Shown piece after piece: positions 44,600 to 56,663 of a stretch of DNA of 64,000 bases (positions are counted from its first letter, which is position 1; every line of letters begins with the position of its first letter). Source of the stretch: Aricia agestis (lineage: Eukaryota; Arthropoda; Insecta; Lepidoptera; Lycaenidae); assembly GCF_905147365.1 (NCBI RefSeq), contig NC_056428.1, forward strand, positions 18,320,001 through 18,384,000, given 5' to 3'. The notes below the pieces were generated by a model. The model was not told where the DNA came from. It saw only the letters and a list, made by a program, of their open reading frames with translations, and did not search any database. The translations under genes were made by a program, and so were the position numbers.

Positions 44600-46973
44600 T
44601 GTTTGTGAAAGGTTCAGTATGTTAGTACGTAGGTTAGTACAGATGATACTAAACTCCACAACATAAATACTCACTTAATATATTATATTTTCTTTATAAT
44701 AATATGATTTTAGAAACTAGAAACTACTGCGCGATAACTAGGAGACGCTCGTTTGCACCGATCGCTGAAAATCAAATTCCTTTCTGTTTACACAATCAGT
44801 CCTTTCATGTGTAAATTATAAACGTTTGGTTTGTGATGATTTGTTTTTAAATCTGCGCCTCCCATGGAGGGTCGAGAGAGACCTTAGAGGTCCCTTAAGA
44901 TAGATGGCTTCGGTAAACATTTCGGGTCCTCAGCTCCCATTGGCTTACTTTTATGGATTTTATTGTTTTGTACTCGCACTTATTTTTTATTTATTTATTT
45001 ATTATCATAAAAAAACAAAATTGTTTATAGTTACTCTCCATAAGCCACTAAGGTTTGTCCGGAGTGTACTGTTGTTTTATAATACTATAATACTTAGGAA
45101 ACTTAATTAAATATTATTTTACACATAGAAACAAGTAACACTTAATCATAACATAAGAAAACAAAATATAAAATTATATTATATTTAAACTTGTAAGTTA
45201 CAGATTTAATTAAAAATACTTTAAACTTTGGGAAAAACTAATCTATCAAATCTACATTAGTATATTTGATAGATGTTTGGTTGCCTAAGATATGGTCCAC
45301 GGCCTAGCGAAATTTTGTGATCGCAGCAAAAGTACTATTAAAATCCTGATAGGGAATTGCGACTATTTTTATGTTACAATACAGTTTTGTAGTTTGCCAG
45401 CAAATGGATTCGAATAAGGAACGAAGATTTATTATAATTTTAAAATACATATTATTTAATCAAAATATTGGGACACTCGAGTCTGCAGGCTTATTATAAT
45501 ATCATAAAGAAGTCGTAATTGAGAAGACTGATGTTCACTGGATACAGTACGACCAACTTGTAAGTTGTAACTGTAGTTTGGTTTACAGCCGAAGTCATAA
45601 ACTGGAGGTCGCGGCCCTTCACCCTGTCTCAGAGCAACTAAGACTAGTGCGGAGCTCATAGTTTAGTCAAATTCATCCTTATGTCAACTTGCATTCCATC
45701 TAAAATCAAACGCGTATAATATGATGTTAACATTAACTGGCTCTGGTTAAGAACAAACCCGATAAACCAGTAAACCGAAACTACTTTTTAACGCAACATT
45801 ATTTAATCTTCCGAATAAGTTTTGCATTAAAATACAAGAATAATTGCGAATCTGCGATTGGGAATATTTTTTAACATTTTGTTTTGAGATGTGGAAAAAA
45901 GGGTATCGATCCTTCTGAGTGAACATTATTAGAGGAGTTTCTGTGCAAAATAACCACCTTTTACCTATGCTTTTATGTAAGTACCTACATTGATACTTTT
46001 TTTTTAACATGGGGAAATGCTTTACGCATCCCCGGCAAATTGGGGATATCGACCGGGGTATGTGGGACTCGTGCTACCCACTAAAACCCCATGGTGTTCC
46101 ACTCATCGCTTAAGGCAGAGTTGCGGGTACGATAGAACCTACCTACCTACATTGACACCTAGCAACACACAATACACATGTCAGGATAAAGTTCCAACAA
46201 GTTACTGAATAAAGTTAGCACTACGGGGTATTGTCTATGGGTGAATTTCCCAAACGGCATTTTTTTTTGTCTTCGTTGAAATTACTATTAAAAAAAGGGA
46301 ATATTGTTGTAAATTATTTGTTTTCCTATTCAATGGGTAGCTATAGGATTGTGGCAAAAATATAATATTTCTAGGACTATTACAAAGGTAGAAATAAATA
46401 ACTTAAAGATCCATTTTTATAAATCGGTGCTGTCCCTCTACTTTTTTTACAAACAAAAACGCTTACATACTAGAAAATATGAATTATTTAAGGGTATAAC
46501 TTATATTATTTCGTAGAATATTAGTTAATCTTTTATTATATACCATATTTTATTATATAATTAACGATTATAGTTACTTAGAGGCACAAATGTACTTGTC
46601 CTAAGAATTTTCCTCATATCGCTGGATAAAAGAAATTTGAGCATTACTTTTCATCGACGAGTCGGACAGTCTCACCACCCCAATTTTAATTTACTCCTTA
46701 GTGTGTGCTTCCACGCAGTCAAGACAGATTTGCATCAAACCGCTGCATATTCGTGCCAACGATATAAATATGCCATTAAAATGCACTCGGACAATTATTT
46801 TATAATATCGGTGATTGAATTTTTTAAATGTAATTAATAGTTTTAAAATTGTTGTTTGGTTCTAATGGATGTATTAAGTGATTAAGCTTCATTATCTGTA
46901 ACCAAATTTATCTTAGATATAATACATTTTTTATAATTTCCTAAAAAGTGCGTTTTTTCTCACGTCGCTGCTC
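44600..46973. other. Unassigned AT-rich stretch
   Basis: No gene. One retroelement-like fragment (46011-46135). Confidence 0.35.
46011..46135 (+). repeat. Unclassified repeat-like fragment
   Basis: GGGGAAATGCTTTACGCATCC, ACCGGGGTATGTGGGACTCG and CCACTAAAACCCCATGG read like the non-coding part of a lepidopteran retroelement. No second copy is in this window. Confidence 0.35.
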
Positions 46974-47186
46974 TCATATCGGTGTAATCGGTGGTCATTT
47001 TAACTACCGATATGATCAATTACACCGAAATTATAAGAAAAAACGAATCGGTGTCTTAAATCTAATATCGGTGTTTGGAATCATGACCAACGCACAGTTT
47101 TGTCACATCGGTGGATTGCTTTATCATATCGGTTGATAATTTTACCATATCGGTGAATTGTTTTATCATATCGGTTGATTTAGTGG
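46974..47186 (+). repeat. ATCGGTG motif array, left cluster
   Basis: About ten ATCGGTG/ATCGGTTG motifs lie in 210 bp, two of them inverted (47005-47031). The last four (47105-47180) form a degenerate tandem repeat of about 21-22 bp of the type CATATCGGTGAATTGTTTTAT. No coding sequence is present. Confidence 0.75.
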
Positions 47187-47582
47187 CATTTCGTTAAGTA
47201 TACAAAGAAATTACAAATGCACATGAGAGTAAAAACGAATGGATGTAAGGATGTATGAGTCATTTAAAGTTTTTACTTTATTTTTCTCTTCACATCTAGT
47301 TCATATATCTTATAATTTGGGCCTATCTTTATTTTTTTTAAATAATTATTATTTTCCAAGAAAATAAACATAAATAGGCGATTTCCAATTTTGGTGGCTT
47401 GTCGCCAAACTATTTTACTCAATATCTAAACCGATTAACAGAAAACTTGATACTGGATTAGATTTTTATTTTTATATAGTCATTTTATATAGTTGACTCT
47501 TTATAATATTATATCAATTTTATTGTGCTAACTTCTGTAGTTGAGTTTTTATGATACAGTTTAGGTCTGTTGCGGAGAATTT

Positions 47583-48135
47583 TTAATTTTTGGTGGGATT
47601 TACGAAACGTTGTTTCTAAAAAATACCATTGATCCCTTAATTTGCATAAGCAAATGGCATAAAAATATGCCATTTGCTTCATTCAGCCACACGCTAACCA
47701 CTTTGGGAGGTGGCTGTGGGCTGGGTCGTACCAGTTTCCAGCCAGAAATGAAAGAAAACCGTTTTATCACAAAACCCCTGATTTTATGCAATTTTGGTGT
47801 ACTTAAATTTTCCTACTTGTGATTGTGAGTGACCTGATTGAATATCGGTAGAGTTTTGGTTTGTTTATAGTAAAGTTAATGTGATGTAACTTTAGTGCAC
47901 GTAGTTTCTTTTAATGATTATTTTTCTCGCAAATTCCAATTTTGGTGGGTAAGAGGGTGTGTAAAACATTATTTTTACAAAATACCATTGATTCTTGAAG
48001 CATAAAAAATACGCTATCCACTTCATTCTGTCATCAGCTAACTCGTCTAGGTGGTGGTTGTTGTACCAGTTACCCGTAAACACCAGGGTAATTGGGTTTC
48101 CAATTTTGGTGGAAACAAAAATTTCCACCAATATT
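47583..48135. repeat. Diverged tandem duplication between the ATCGGTG clusters
   Basis: 47583-47760 and 47936-48110 share, in order, AATTTTGGTGGG, an AAAATACCATTGAT block, a CACTTCATTC-like block, GGTGG(T/C)TG and GTACCAGTT. CAATTTTGGTGG-like motifs also occur at 47384 and 48103. No protein reading was found. Confidence 0.55.
47648..47679. repeat. Perfect fold-back, 13-bp arms
   Basis: AAGCAAATGGCAT, six bases, then the inverse. Confidence 0.85.
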
Positions 48136-48262
48136 GTATAAAAATGCAAGTTGTTGAAATCCACTCAAACATTGTAAAACATTTTAATTTTATTTTAAGT
48201 ACCTACTCTATTCTTCATCAAATAAATACATAAATATTAAGTATAATATTATAAAGATAATA

Positions 48263-48510
48263 TTATCATATCGCTGGAATAGTATGTCATTTCGGTGGTT
48301 AAGCTTATCATATCGGTGCACAGAAATAATAAAAATCGGTGCCGGTTTATCATATAGGTGGAAACCAGAATTCAAACTAAATTTTCTCCTTAGTCTTAAA
48401 CGATACGTTAATGATATTAAATTTGGTAACATTTAGTATCCTAAAGAATACGTACAACCTGAAAAGTATATAAAATATGTATAAATAAAAAAGTTCACCG
48501 ATATGATAAA
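48263..48510 (+). repeat. ATCGGTG motif array, right cluster
   Basis: Motif-like units at about 21-bp spacing (ATCATATCGCTGG, ATTTCGGTGG, CATATCGGTGC, ATCGGTGCC, ATATAGGTGG), plus an inverted CACCGATATGAT at about 48497-48508. It resembles the cluster at 46974-47186. Confidence 0.65.
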
Positions 48511-49723
48511 AAAATGGTCATTTGTTGAAATTCACCCCTATGTTACCAGTCATATATTAAACAAATGTTGACAAAATATTAAAATACCTCTATACAGACA
48601 ATTGAAATGGATCTTAGGGCAAAGTTATCCTATGTGGCAAAGTTGGCATGTTTTACCGGTACGGGAGTTTGTTGACACAAGTTGAACGGAACTGAAACAG
48701 TTTACAGTAATGAGTCATAATCGCACACACCGTTCACAGTTATTTTACAGTCTCTGTCTAAAAGTGAACCTTAAATCATCGGCATAGAAGTTATGGCTAA
48801 GGTACTATCTGTAAACTGTGTAGTGTTAAGTTGTTAAGCCGGTCTTGTGGTGGCAGTTGAGCTAACTCCGACCGCGTGTCAAGCCGCCTTAATACTTGTT
48901 CAATCCCATCTAATCAGTATAGATTCTATACTAATATTTTGAGAAAGGGTTTCAATAGTTTGCATTAATTGGTACTGAAATACTAGACTGATTTTGATGA
49001 AAAGCGCAAATGTAGATTAGATTTTAAACCACGGTTTTTGATTCCTGTAAATTGTACGGAGCCCAATGGATTATATTATACGCAAAAAGTAAAGTTATTT
49101 ATGTTATAACAATACATGTCAGCTTATTTTAAGCAACAATTTCTTTCTTATAAAGATGTATTTTAATTTGTGCAATTATCAGAACTTTCGGGCATATCGC
49201 CCCAAATTACCCAACAATCAGCAATAAATATATAAAGTTAACAATAAACGGGGCAAGATAAAAAGCTGATGACTTGAGAATTGTTCGAGGACACTTTGTT
49301 TTGGGGGAGTTTAGAAGCTGAAGTAAATGACTCGTTGACCCAGATTTTAGCCAATTAAATACAATTATCCCTCTTTAGGTTCACAATTTCTTTAATTAAT
49401 TGAAAAAATGTCCATCCCGTCCAGTCTTTGTCCATCGTGGATAACAAAGATTTAATTTTTCAATATCCTTCCAACGACTCTTCGAAGCATCGACCTGTGG
49501 CGATGTCTCATTAGTGAGTGCACTGCTGAGAAAACTATTAATTGATCCCAGTGCCAGAGCGAATGAGCCGTAACGAACACAATATCGAGTTACAGGACCG
49601 CGACTCGCTCGACGCACTATTAATATAACAGTACTTGATTTGTGCATTGTGTAAATACTATCTTTGACTTTTAACATAAAAACAGGCAGTATATTATGTA
49701 CTGAGTGAGTCTAGTCAAGAGAC
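48511..49723. other. Unassigned stretch
   Basis: The minus-strand frame 49396-49677 (93 codons) has no recognised domain and no clear splice sites. Confidence 0.3.
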
Positions 49724-49896
49724 TGTGGCGGTACCCACAATTCGCCTAACATTCCTGCATCGCGCTATCGAAGTTTCGGAGAACGGCAAGATATATACAA
49801 CGTCTGAAATGCCGTCAGTGGGCTTCGGCCTGACCGAGCATGCTATCTCGCTCGGTCGGAAGATCTTCCTTTTCGGCCGCCACGAACAACGTTAAA
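49724..49896 (+). repeat. 5' LTR of the TRIM
   Basis: This 173-bp direct repeat starts TGTGGCGG and ends near AACGTTAAA, without a clean CA end. An imperfect inverted end (GTGGCGG / CCGCCAC) is visible. Confidence 0.8.
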
Positions 49897-49897
49897 T

Positions 49898-49914
49898 TGG
49901 TGACCACCGACAAG
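49898..49914 (+). other. Primer-binding-site-like sequence of the TRIM
   Basis: TGGTGACCACCGACAAG begins with the TGG expected opposite a tRNA CCA tail and sits directly after the 5' LTR. The tRNA species is not determined; TGGxGACC-type sites are common in insect LTR elements. Confidence 0.55.
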
Positions 49915-50196
49915 AACACGCATCCATCTGGACATCAATCATCATCAACACTCCCCGCCCATCCGCACCACGTCAGCAGACATCAAGCATAACCGGGTCG
50001 CCTCGACCATAAGCCGCGTTGGAGGTCCGCGCCGGTCGAACCCGCGTCTGGCTTGAACGGGGCAGCCATAGGCTACAACGACCGGTCAGCAAGCAGAGCA
50101 CGGGGTCCCTCTCCTGGTCATTGCACGCGTAGCTTCGGCCCACACCTAACAACACAAGCGCATCGAAGAATACCACAGGTCTTCGGGGGGGAGTGA

Positions 50197-50369
50197 TGTG
50201 GCGGTACCCACAATTCGCCTAACATTCCTGCATCGCGCTATCGAAGTTTCGGAGAACGGCAAGATATATACAACGTCTGAAATACCGTCAGTGGGCTTCG
50301 GCCTGACCGAGCATGCTATCTCGCTCAGTCGGAAGATCTTCCTTTTCGGCCGCCACGAACAACGTTAAA
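50197..50369 (+). repeat. 3' LTR of the TRIM
   Basis: It matches 49724-49896 except for two G-to-A differences seen by eye. It directly follows the G-rich polypurine tract. Confidence 0.8.
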
Positions 50370-50901
50370 AGACTAACAGTTAACACGTATAATAAGGTCC
50401 CAGGCCACACTATAAGGTAGACACTTTAAAATTTTAACTAATTTATAATTGTCGTAGTAGTTAATTCTATGAATATGATTTATTACTATTATATCCAGTC
50501 CATGTTAAAAATTCTGGTATTGTATCCGATTTTTCAAAAATTTGGAGTCCGAGTCCGAGAATTGGTTGTGTGTTGGTCGATAGCGACATTTGCGAGGTCA
50601 ATTAGTTATCCATAAAACGTGTCACTTTGTTGAGCGAGTTTGTCTTGAGGGACAAGGCGGAATCGACTCTACTATGACTTTATACTTTGCTTTTCAGTCG
50701 AGGTGTCAATTCGTGTCCATCTTATATTTTTTCTCCGTACCTACACATAACTTTAATGCGATATAAAACTTTAAGACGGTACCTACACTTTGGCAGTAAA
50801 CAAAGAGATGCATCATCCGCCATATTGTTTACACGTTTGTGTTAAGAATTCCACTCCCATTTTATTGTTCTCTCGCGTTGTCACCTATCGTCTATCGACA
50901 G

Positions 50902-51069
50902 CCGGGAAATCCTCAAGCCGAGATGTCGTTCCCCGTAGAATTATCGCCGGCGTCGAAAAAGCCGCTCTGCCATTTCTACCTTAGCACCACGGGGATAAGG
51001 TTGAAAGCGGACCTAGATATACCCGCGTCGACTGTCTCGTCGTCTTGTTACCAATGCAACGTAATCTAG
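50902..51069 (+). CDS. Weak candidate terminal exon
   Basis: A plus-strand frame of 55 codons plus a stop (TAG at 51067-51069) follows an AG acceptor (CTATCGACAG) preceded by a T/C-rich stretch. The peptide begins PGNPQAEMSFPVELSPASKK and is ordinary in composition; third positions are G/C-rich compared with the surrounding DNA. No family is recognised, no partner exon was found, and a second plus-strand frame is also open here. It may be a remnant of an unrecognised element. Confidence 0.18.
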   Translation, partial: PGNPQAEMSFPVELSPASKKPLCHFYLSTTGIRLKADLDIPASTVSSSCYQCNVI

Positions 51070-51105
51070 GTTCAATATTGTTTTCAGCACAGGTAGAGAC
51101 GGATA

Positions 51106-51350
51106 CAAAAGCCGGCCGAGTGCGAGTCAGACTTTTGCACGAAGGATTCCTTACTGATAAAATACAACGTTAGCAGAATTTTGTTTTTATTACTTTGTTT
51201 AATATTATGTTAATATATAGGGGCAATACCAAATACCAATACATAACATTATTTTTTGTAAAGTTTATCTATCGCAGCTCTGCCTTACGAGTTGCGACAG
51301 ACAAATGTAAAACAGACAGCATAAGTCTGAGTAATAGGGTCACCTCTGAG
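51106..51350 (+). repeat. Type A repeat, deleted
   Basis: Starts GCCGGCCGAGTGCGAGTCAG and ends near CAGCATAAGTCTGAGTAATA; the 3' end is missing. Confidence 0.6.
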
Positions 51351-52943
51351 AAAACCAGATTTAATGGTGTTAATTCAGTATCAGATTAACGGCGGGAAGG
51401 TCACTTGATATAATTCAAGAGATTCTGTCTAAAACCAGAGAATCCATTATAAAAATTAAAACGGGGCTCGTTAATATTCTGCACTTCGTCGTTTAAGAGG
51501 CGTTTAAAATTCACCCCCCCCCCGTGCCTCCACCCCCGCCGGCTTATCCCCTCACCGCCGCCCCAGACTAGTGGGCAAGGTTTTATCCCTTCGACCCGAA
51601 GATACGTGACTCAAAATATATTTATAATACAACCTCCTAAATAATAAATTAGCGAACGATGCTCGAATGTATTTTTATTTGCCAACTAAAATTTTCGACG
51701 TCGGCGGTTTATTTGGGATGGACTAATCACTATGAACACGTCCAGTAGACCCCTGTATACTGGGATTTTCACTATTTTGCCTGGAAACTAAGTAACTGTG
51801 AATTCTATTCGTGACGTTTCAGCAGTGTGTTTTTGTACTATACCTACAATGTACATGATGCGTATTGTGTAGGTACATAATATAAGGAAATTCATTACGA
51901 AGAAGAAGAGGCGTCTCCTCAATCGGGAACCAAAGACTCGATAGTCTATAGTTTTATCAGAAGGTAAAATCAGCCTAAAGTCTACGGTCTGCCAGAATGA
52001 TTAGTGATTATCGTGTACCTCATTTTCAGAAGCTGTAAGAAATGTTATCCTAACAGATGTGATCGACGTAGATATTATACAATTTAAACGGCCCCTTTTG
52101 TGGAAGCTCTTGGTCGCTTCGTTTTATCTACACAGTCTGTGATTGAGGTAGACAGTGTTAGTACAATAGATTATCAATCTAGAGTCTAGATTCTTCGAAG
52201 AATGAGAAAACGGAAAAATAATTATTACGTGTAATTAACAATGCGAGGACTCAATGGTACGTTAATAGTTTTATATGGATCCTTATCGTCGGGAACAGCT
52301 AACTCTCGTGAAGGACGAAATAATAACACGACATTATAACTTGTACAGAGAGGGGAGAGACGGACAGATGGTAGTTTAATTATTTACAGTAAAACATTAT
52401 GACGGTACCTGCGAATCAGACGCACGCACACGTTAACGTGATTTCAGATAACTTCAAGGTCCCGTATAGGGAGGACACGTAAGCACACTAAGCAGTGAGA
52501 ACGAGCCCCGCCAGGTCAGCCTGCGAACAGTTCGACCGGCCTTTTGGTAAATGGGAGCAGAGAGAGCAGCACAATGCGGTACGTCACGCACACTACAACA
52601 TGTCCTATGTCCATGTCGCTCAAAGTTCAAGAACACGCCAGAGTTACGCTACTGCATACGTTTGTATTGTGGTCGGTGCGAGCGTCCGAAATCGGACGTT
52701 TATGGCAGGACTTGTGTTTACTGCCGCTATATTGTGCCATCAACGTTAACGATAGATCCACTATTAATTGATTTTATTGGAAGATTAATGCGAGCGTCAT
52801 CGGCGGTCTTGTATTCAAGTGTTTTCCTTGACTTTGTATCACTATGGTATAATTGAAGCAAAAAAACGAAAACGAAACAAAGCGCTTTTTTTTCGTTTTC
52901 TAGTCCAGCAGCTACAATCAAAGAGGTTTAATCATAACATTTA
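51351..52943. other. Unassigned, with a triple-open block at 52551-52749
   Basis: C-rich tract at 51512-51570. At 52551-52749 all three plus-strand frames are open. One of them has a C-x4-C-x2-C-x11-C-x2-C pattern (codons at 52653-52724), but no splice signals or start context support a gene. Confidence 0.3.
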
Positions 52944-53215
52944 TACGTGGGAAAGCCATGCTTTCCGCACGAATGGGCTGGCTCGACCGTAGAAATACCA
53001 CGTTCTTACAGAAAACCGGCGTGAAACAGCGCTTGCGCTGTGTTTCGCCGAGTGAGTGAGTTTACCGGAGGCCCAATCCCCTACCCTATTTCCTTCCCTA
53101 CCATCCCCTATTCCCTTCCCTACCCTCCCCTATTACCCTATTCCCTCTTAAAAGGCCGGCTACTGATGTTGCGAGTGTCCATGGGCGACGGAAGTTGCTT
53201 TTCATCAGGTGACCC
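52944..53215 (+). mobile_element. Retroposon copy 7, 3'-truncated
   Basis: Starts ACGTGGGAAAGCCATGC. It lacks about 20 bases after GGCCGGC and stops at CATCAGGTGACCC, without the A-tail. Confidence 0.85.
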
Positions 53216-54027
53216 ATGAACAAGTAATTTGATACAGTTTTTAATACAAAATTTTGTCAGTATTTAAGGCTAAATTAAATAAAGCTATCATTAAAATAAC
53301 TCTGATTGCGGCATTTATTTATTTTAATGTATAAATGTTACAAGTTTTACTTCAATAGGGATAGCAACGCATACTCAAAATGATTACGAAACATCCGCCC
53401 GTGAAGGATATTGTGAAAGCTTATAATAAAGTCAATATGTCGGGCGGCCGGGGTCCACAAAAACTTGTGAGGAGTTGCGACGTCATGCTGTTGTGTGGAA
53501 CTCCTTTATTATTTCGTTACGATACAAAATTAGCTGACTTTAATTTTTCGGTATATAATATGGGGTATTCGACAACGGCTGCCTGCCAGTATTTCCCAAA
53601 AAAGCTTCTTTGTATGGCCTGAGATATCGTGTATTTTTGATCCCCAAAAATAGGAATCAAAAATCCCTATTTTTCTTTGAACGCCGTGTCGTGTGAAGCG
53701 CGTTATTTCGAAAATAAAAGAAAACCCCAAAGTTTACGTAATGGCATGTCTGCAATAATAATACGTCTGTGACTCAATAGTTGTATCTAGCGTAGTAATA
53801 ATATTTGATGTTGTGATAGGATTTGGCCTGGTTAGCTGGCCTCTCCGCAACTTCGTTGTTTATGGTCTGTGCCAAACACCCAACTGTATCAAAAACTAAC
53901 CACTTAACAGAATAAAGCGCGAAATGGTAACTTTTTCAAAGACCCCAAATCGAAAATTTTACATAAAAATGTTGTTCAGTATTTCCTTTTCCATGAGTCA
54001 ATTTTATTAAACCTGTTAAACGATTAA
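53216..54027. other. Unassigned AT-rich stretch
   Basis: No gene or element recognised; short open frames only. Confidence 0.35.
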
Positions 54028-54367
54028 GGGTGGGATGCACCAGAGGCGTGGGTAACGTTAAAGTTATGATTATAGTTAAGGCTAACTTTAACCTTAACTT
54101 TGACCACAGAATTTGACAGATGACAGCTGGTCTGGCTATAAACGAACGTAGGCGGGGGCGCTGCTGGTAAAGGAGAACTGTCAAAAATGGCGTTTTTGTA
54201 TGATTTATGATTCCTTTTTTCGCCACGTTCCTTCAAAGCCTTGTCGAACCCAAGGTTATGGTTAAATATGGCGTCCATTTTTTACTTTAATCAAAGATTT
54301 GACATTTTGCATTGTAGTTATAGTTAAAGTTACAGTTATAGCTAAAGTAAGTTGGTGCAACCCACCC
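54028..54367. mobile_element. Harbinger-like MITE (GGGTGGG...CCCACCC)
   Basis: Ends GGGTGGGATGCACCA and TTGGTGCAACCCACCC with TAA on both sides. The interior near both ends is rich in GTTA/TAAC repeats (GTTAAAGTTATGATTATAG and a similar right arm). The 3-bp TWA duplication points to PIF/Harbinger. Confidence 0.75.
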
Positions 54368-54368
54368 T

Positions 54369-54884
54369 AAAGCGTAGTAAGCAGATACACTTTCAAATCA
54401 ACGTATAAGTATGGCTGCGAGATCATAGAAATTCTTGCTAAATCCAGAGCTCGTTGCCAAATTACAAGCAATAAAAAATAAGAGTCGGTCAGACAACTTG
54501 CATATTTTCATGCTTTTCACAGCAAAACATGAATCCAAATGTATGAAAATTCATATAAAGCAAAGGGCAATTGTAAGCAATGCGTGCATTAGTTTTCCAT
54601 ACCAACAATAACTGGAGCAAACTGTTAACATTATCGAATGCAAGTCGTCTAAGTTGAGTACTTAAACAGTTTGTTGCTGGTTGACTGAACAGTGACGTCG
54701 GAGCTATCAGCACGTATTGGGCGGTTTTGGCTTCTGGGCCGCGGCCACTTGAAATCCCGCGCGCGCCCGCCGCGGCACGGACCGCTTATCGCCGCACACC
54801 GTATTGTCAGGCAGAGGGCAGACATCGACCATCATCATCATTATCGATGAAGTGAACTTATAACTTTGCGATATATTAAAAAGC
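54369..54884. other. Unassigned, with a CpG-rich patch
   Basis: 54690-54800 contains a CGCGCGCGCC-type CpG cluster that could be regulatory. No adjoining exon was found. Confidence 0.25.
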
Positions 54885-54961
54885 TGAAGAGTTTGTTTGT
54901 CTGTTTGCTTGAACGCGCTAATATGTATCAGAAGTGTTAGGTTTTAGGTAGCCCATTTATC

Positions 54962-55178
54962 GAAGACTAGATGACGCCCGCAACTCCGTTGCGTCAAAAT
55001 TGGTTTATCGCGGCGGAACCGCACATTTTTCCGGGATAAAAAGTGTTCTATGTTCTTTCTCTGGTCTCAAAGTATCACTATAGCAAATTTCATCAAAATC
55101 GGTTTAGCGGTTTGAGTGTGAAGAGGTAACAGATAGACTGACAGACACACTTTCGAATTTATAATATTAGTATGGATG
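54962..55178 (+). repeat. 'TAGATGATGCCCGCAACTCC' repeat, copy 3
   Basis: Begins AGACTAGATGACGCCCGCAA and ends ATAATATTAGTATGGATGG. It cuts into another short repeat (54885-54960, GAAGAGTTTGTTTGTCTGTT). Confidence 0.65.
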
Positions 55179-55595
55179 GCTATATTATATTATCACGCCT
55201 AAGACCTATAGGAGCGGAGCACCAATGTAGAATGTTCCAAAATCTTTTTTAACCGACTTCCGAAATGGACGAGGTTATACGCTCGGCTGTGGATATTTTT
55301 TAATGTAAGTTCAACAATTATTCTGCCGTTTGTGAACCGATTTTCAAAATGTTTCTTTTGTTGCATAGGGTATTCTTTCGATTTGGTACCATGTACACAA
55401 AAATGGTGACCTGATGGTGGCATCCATGAGTAACCGAGAGAACTCTTTAAAATAAAATGGTTTGGAAACTCAAATGTACTAAATGAATTCTTCTTCAAAG
55501 AAATTCTTAACCAAAGAGGAGATGGTCAAATTGTTAAGATTAATGTTAAGTTAGCCTAAGCGTAAAAATAATGCTAAGTTAGCCTAGACATAAAA

Positions 55596-55663
55596 ATCGT
55601 AACTATTGTTCACAGTGTTGTTATAACAAATAACAACACTGTGCCATAGTAACGATTATTATT
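55596..55663. repeat. Imperfect fold-back
   Basis: Core ACAGTGTTGTTA / TAACAACACTGT with outer AATCGT/ACGATT pairing. Confidence 0.75.
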
Positions 55664-55689
55664 CCGTAGTTACAATTATTTTTACGAAA

Positions 55690-55817
55690 AATTTTCGCTA
55701 TAAGTTTGAGCGGTTATGGTTATCGTTAAATATGGCGTCCATTATTGAATTTGACCAAATATTTTGCATTGTATTTATAGTTAAAATTATAGTTATTGTA
55801 AGTTAGTGCAACCCACC
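55690..55817 (+). mobile_element. Right part of a GGGTGGG-family MITE
   Basis: Shares AATATGGCGTCCATT, TTTGCATTGTA and the end GTGCAACCCACCC (followed by TTA) with the element at 54028-54367. A clear left end was not identified. Confidence 0.65.
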
Positions 55818-56663
55818 CTTAGGCCTTAGGTTAGCTCATGGTATTAATTAACATGATATTAATCTAAGAATTTTTGTTTTTGGATAAGTCCGGGGAAATA
55901 CGTTATTCATCACAAGTACTCAATTCAAAACAAAATTACTATTTACATCATTCGATTTAAATAAATATCTGAGATATCTTTTGTTGAGTATTTAAGAATT
56001 TTGGTATTCAGATATTTTTTAGTCACTAGAAAGGATATTAGTTATTAATTTTTACCGGAAAACGACTTTGTTTGTCTGCCAAAAAATTACGGAAGGATAA
56101 TAGAATTTTTTAGTTTTAACTCGACTTGACTCGAATACCACAACCTAAATAACCCAAAGTGAAGACTCACTGCAAACTTAGACTACAGAGCCGGGGCGAT
56201 TACGCAGAACTTAATTTGTAAACCGAAAGAATGATTGTGATTTATTATAACGAGCTTCAATTTTCTTTTAAACTGTTCTCCGTCTTATAAAAGTTTGTAA
56301 ATCAATTTGTGGAATGTTTGCCAACTCCAGACAAACTGGAAACGCATTAGCCGCCATACCTACTCGTACAACTCACCAGATCATTGATGTATAATCTATA
56401 ATCTTCTTTTGCTAATTTACATCCTATTTTATGAAATAAAATGGGATGTAAAGTAGTAGTACTAAGATAATATTATAATCATTGAAGTAATTAATGGCCT
56501 GAAAAGTCTGTTGCTCACAGATTTCTTACGCCGGTTCATCTCGGCGAACCGGTGCAGTGGTAGCCAACGTCTTCGTTCGACTTTCAAAAAGTGTATCATG
56601 ATACCAATTTTGAATAAAAAGATATTTTTTTTATTCGCTAAGCATATACGTCTATTATTATAC

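Larger units (their letters stand above)
49724..50369 (+). mobile_element. TRIM: miniature LTR retrotransposon, 646 bp
   Basis: Two direct repeats of 173 bp (49724-49896 and 50197-50369) begin TGTGGCGGTACC and differ at only two positions by my reading. They flank 300 bp with no coding capacity. Immediately after the left repeat lies TTGGTGACCACCGACAAG, which looks like a tRNA primer-binding site (TGG plus tRNA-like 3' complement). Immediately before the right repeat lies GGGGGGGAGTGA, a polypurine tract. AGAC occurs just before the left LTR and just after the right one, a 4-bp target duplication. TRIMs have no gag or pol and depend on proteins from autonomous relatives. The near-identity of the LTRs implies recent insertion. 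Orientation is set by the PBS and PPT. Confidence 0.85.

Noticed and set aside
46974..47186. CRISPR-like array of spaced repeats
   Set aside because: Units are degenerate, spacers are similar to each other, no cas genes exist and the genome is eukaryotic.
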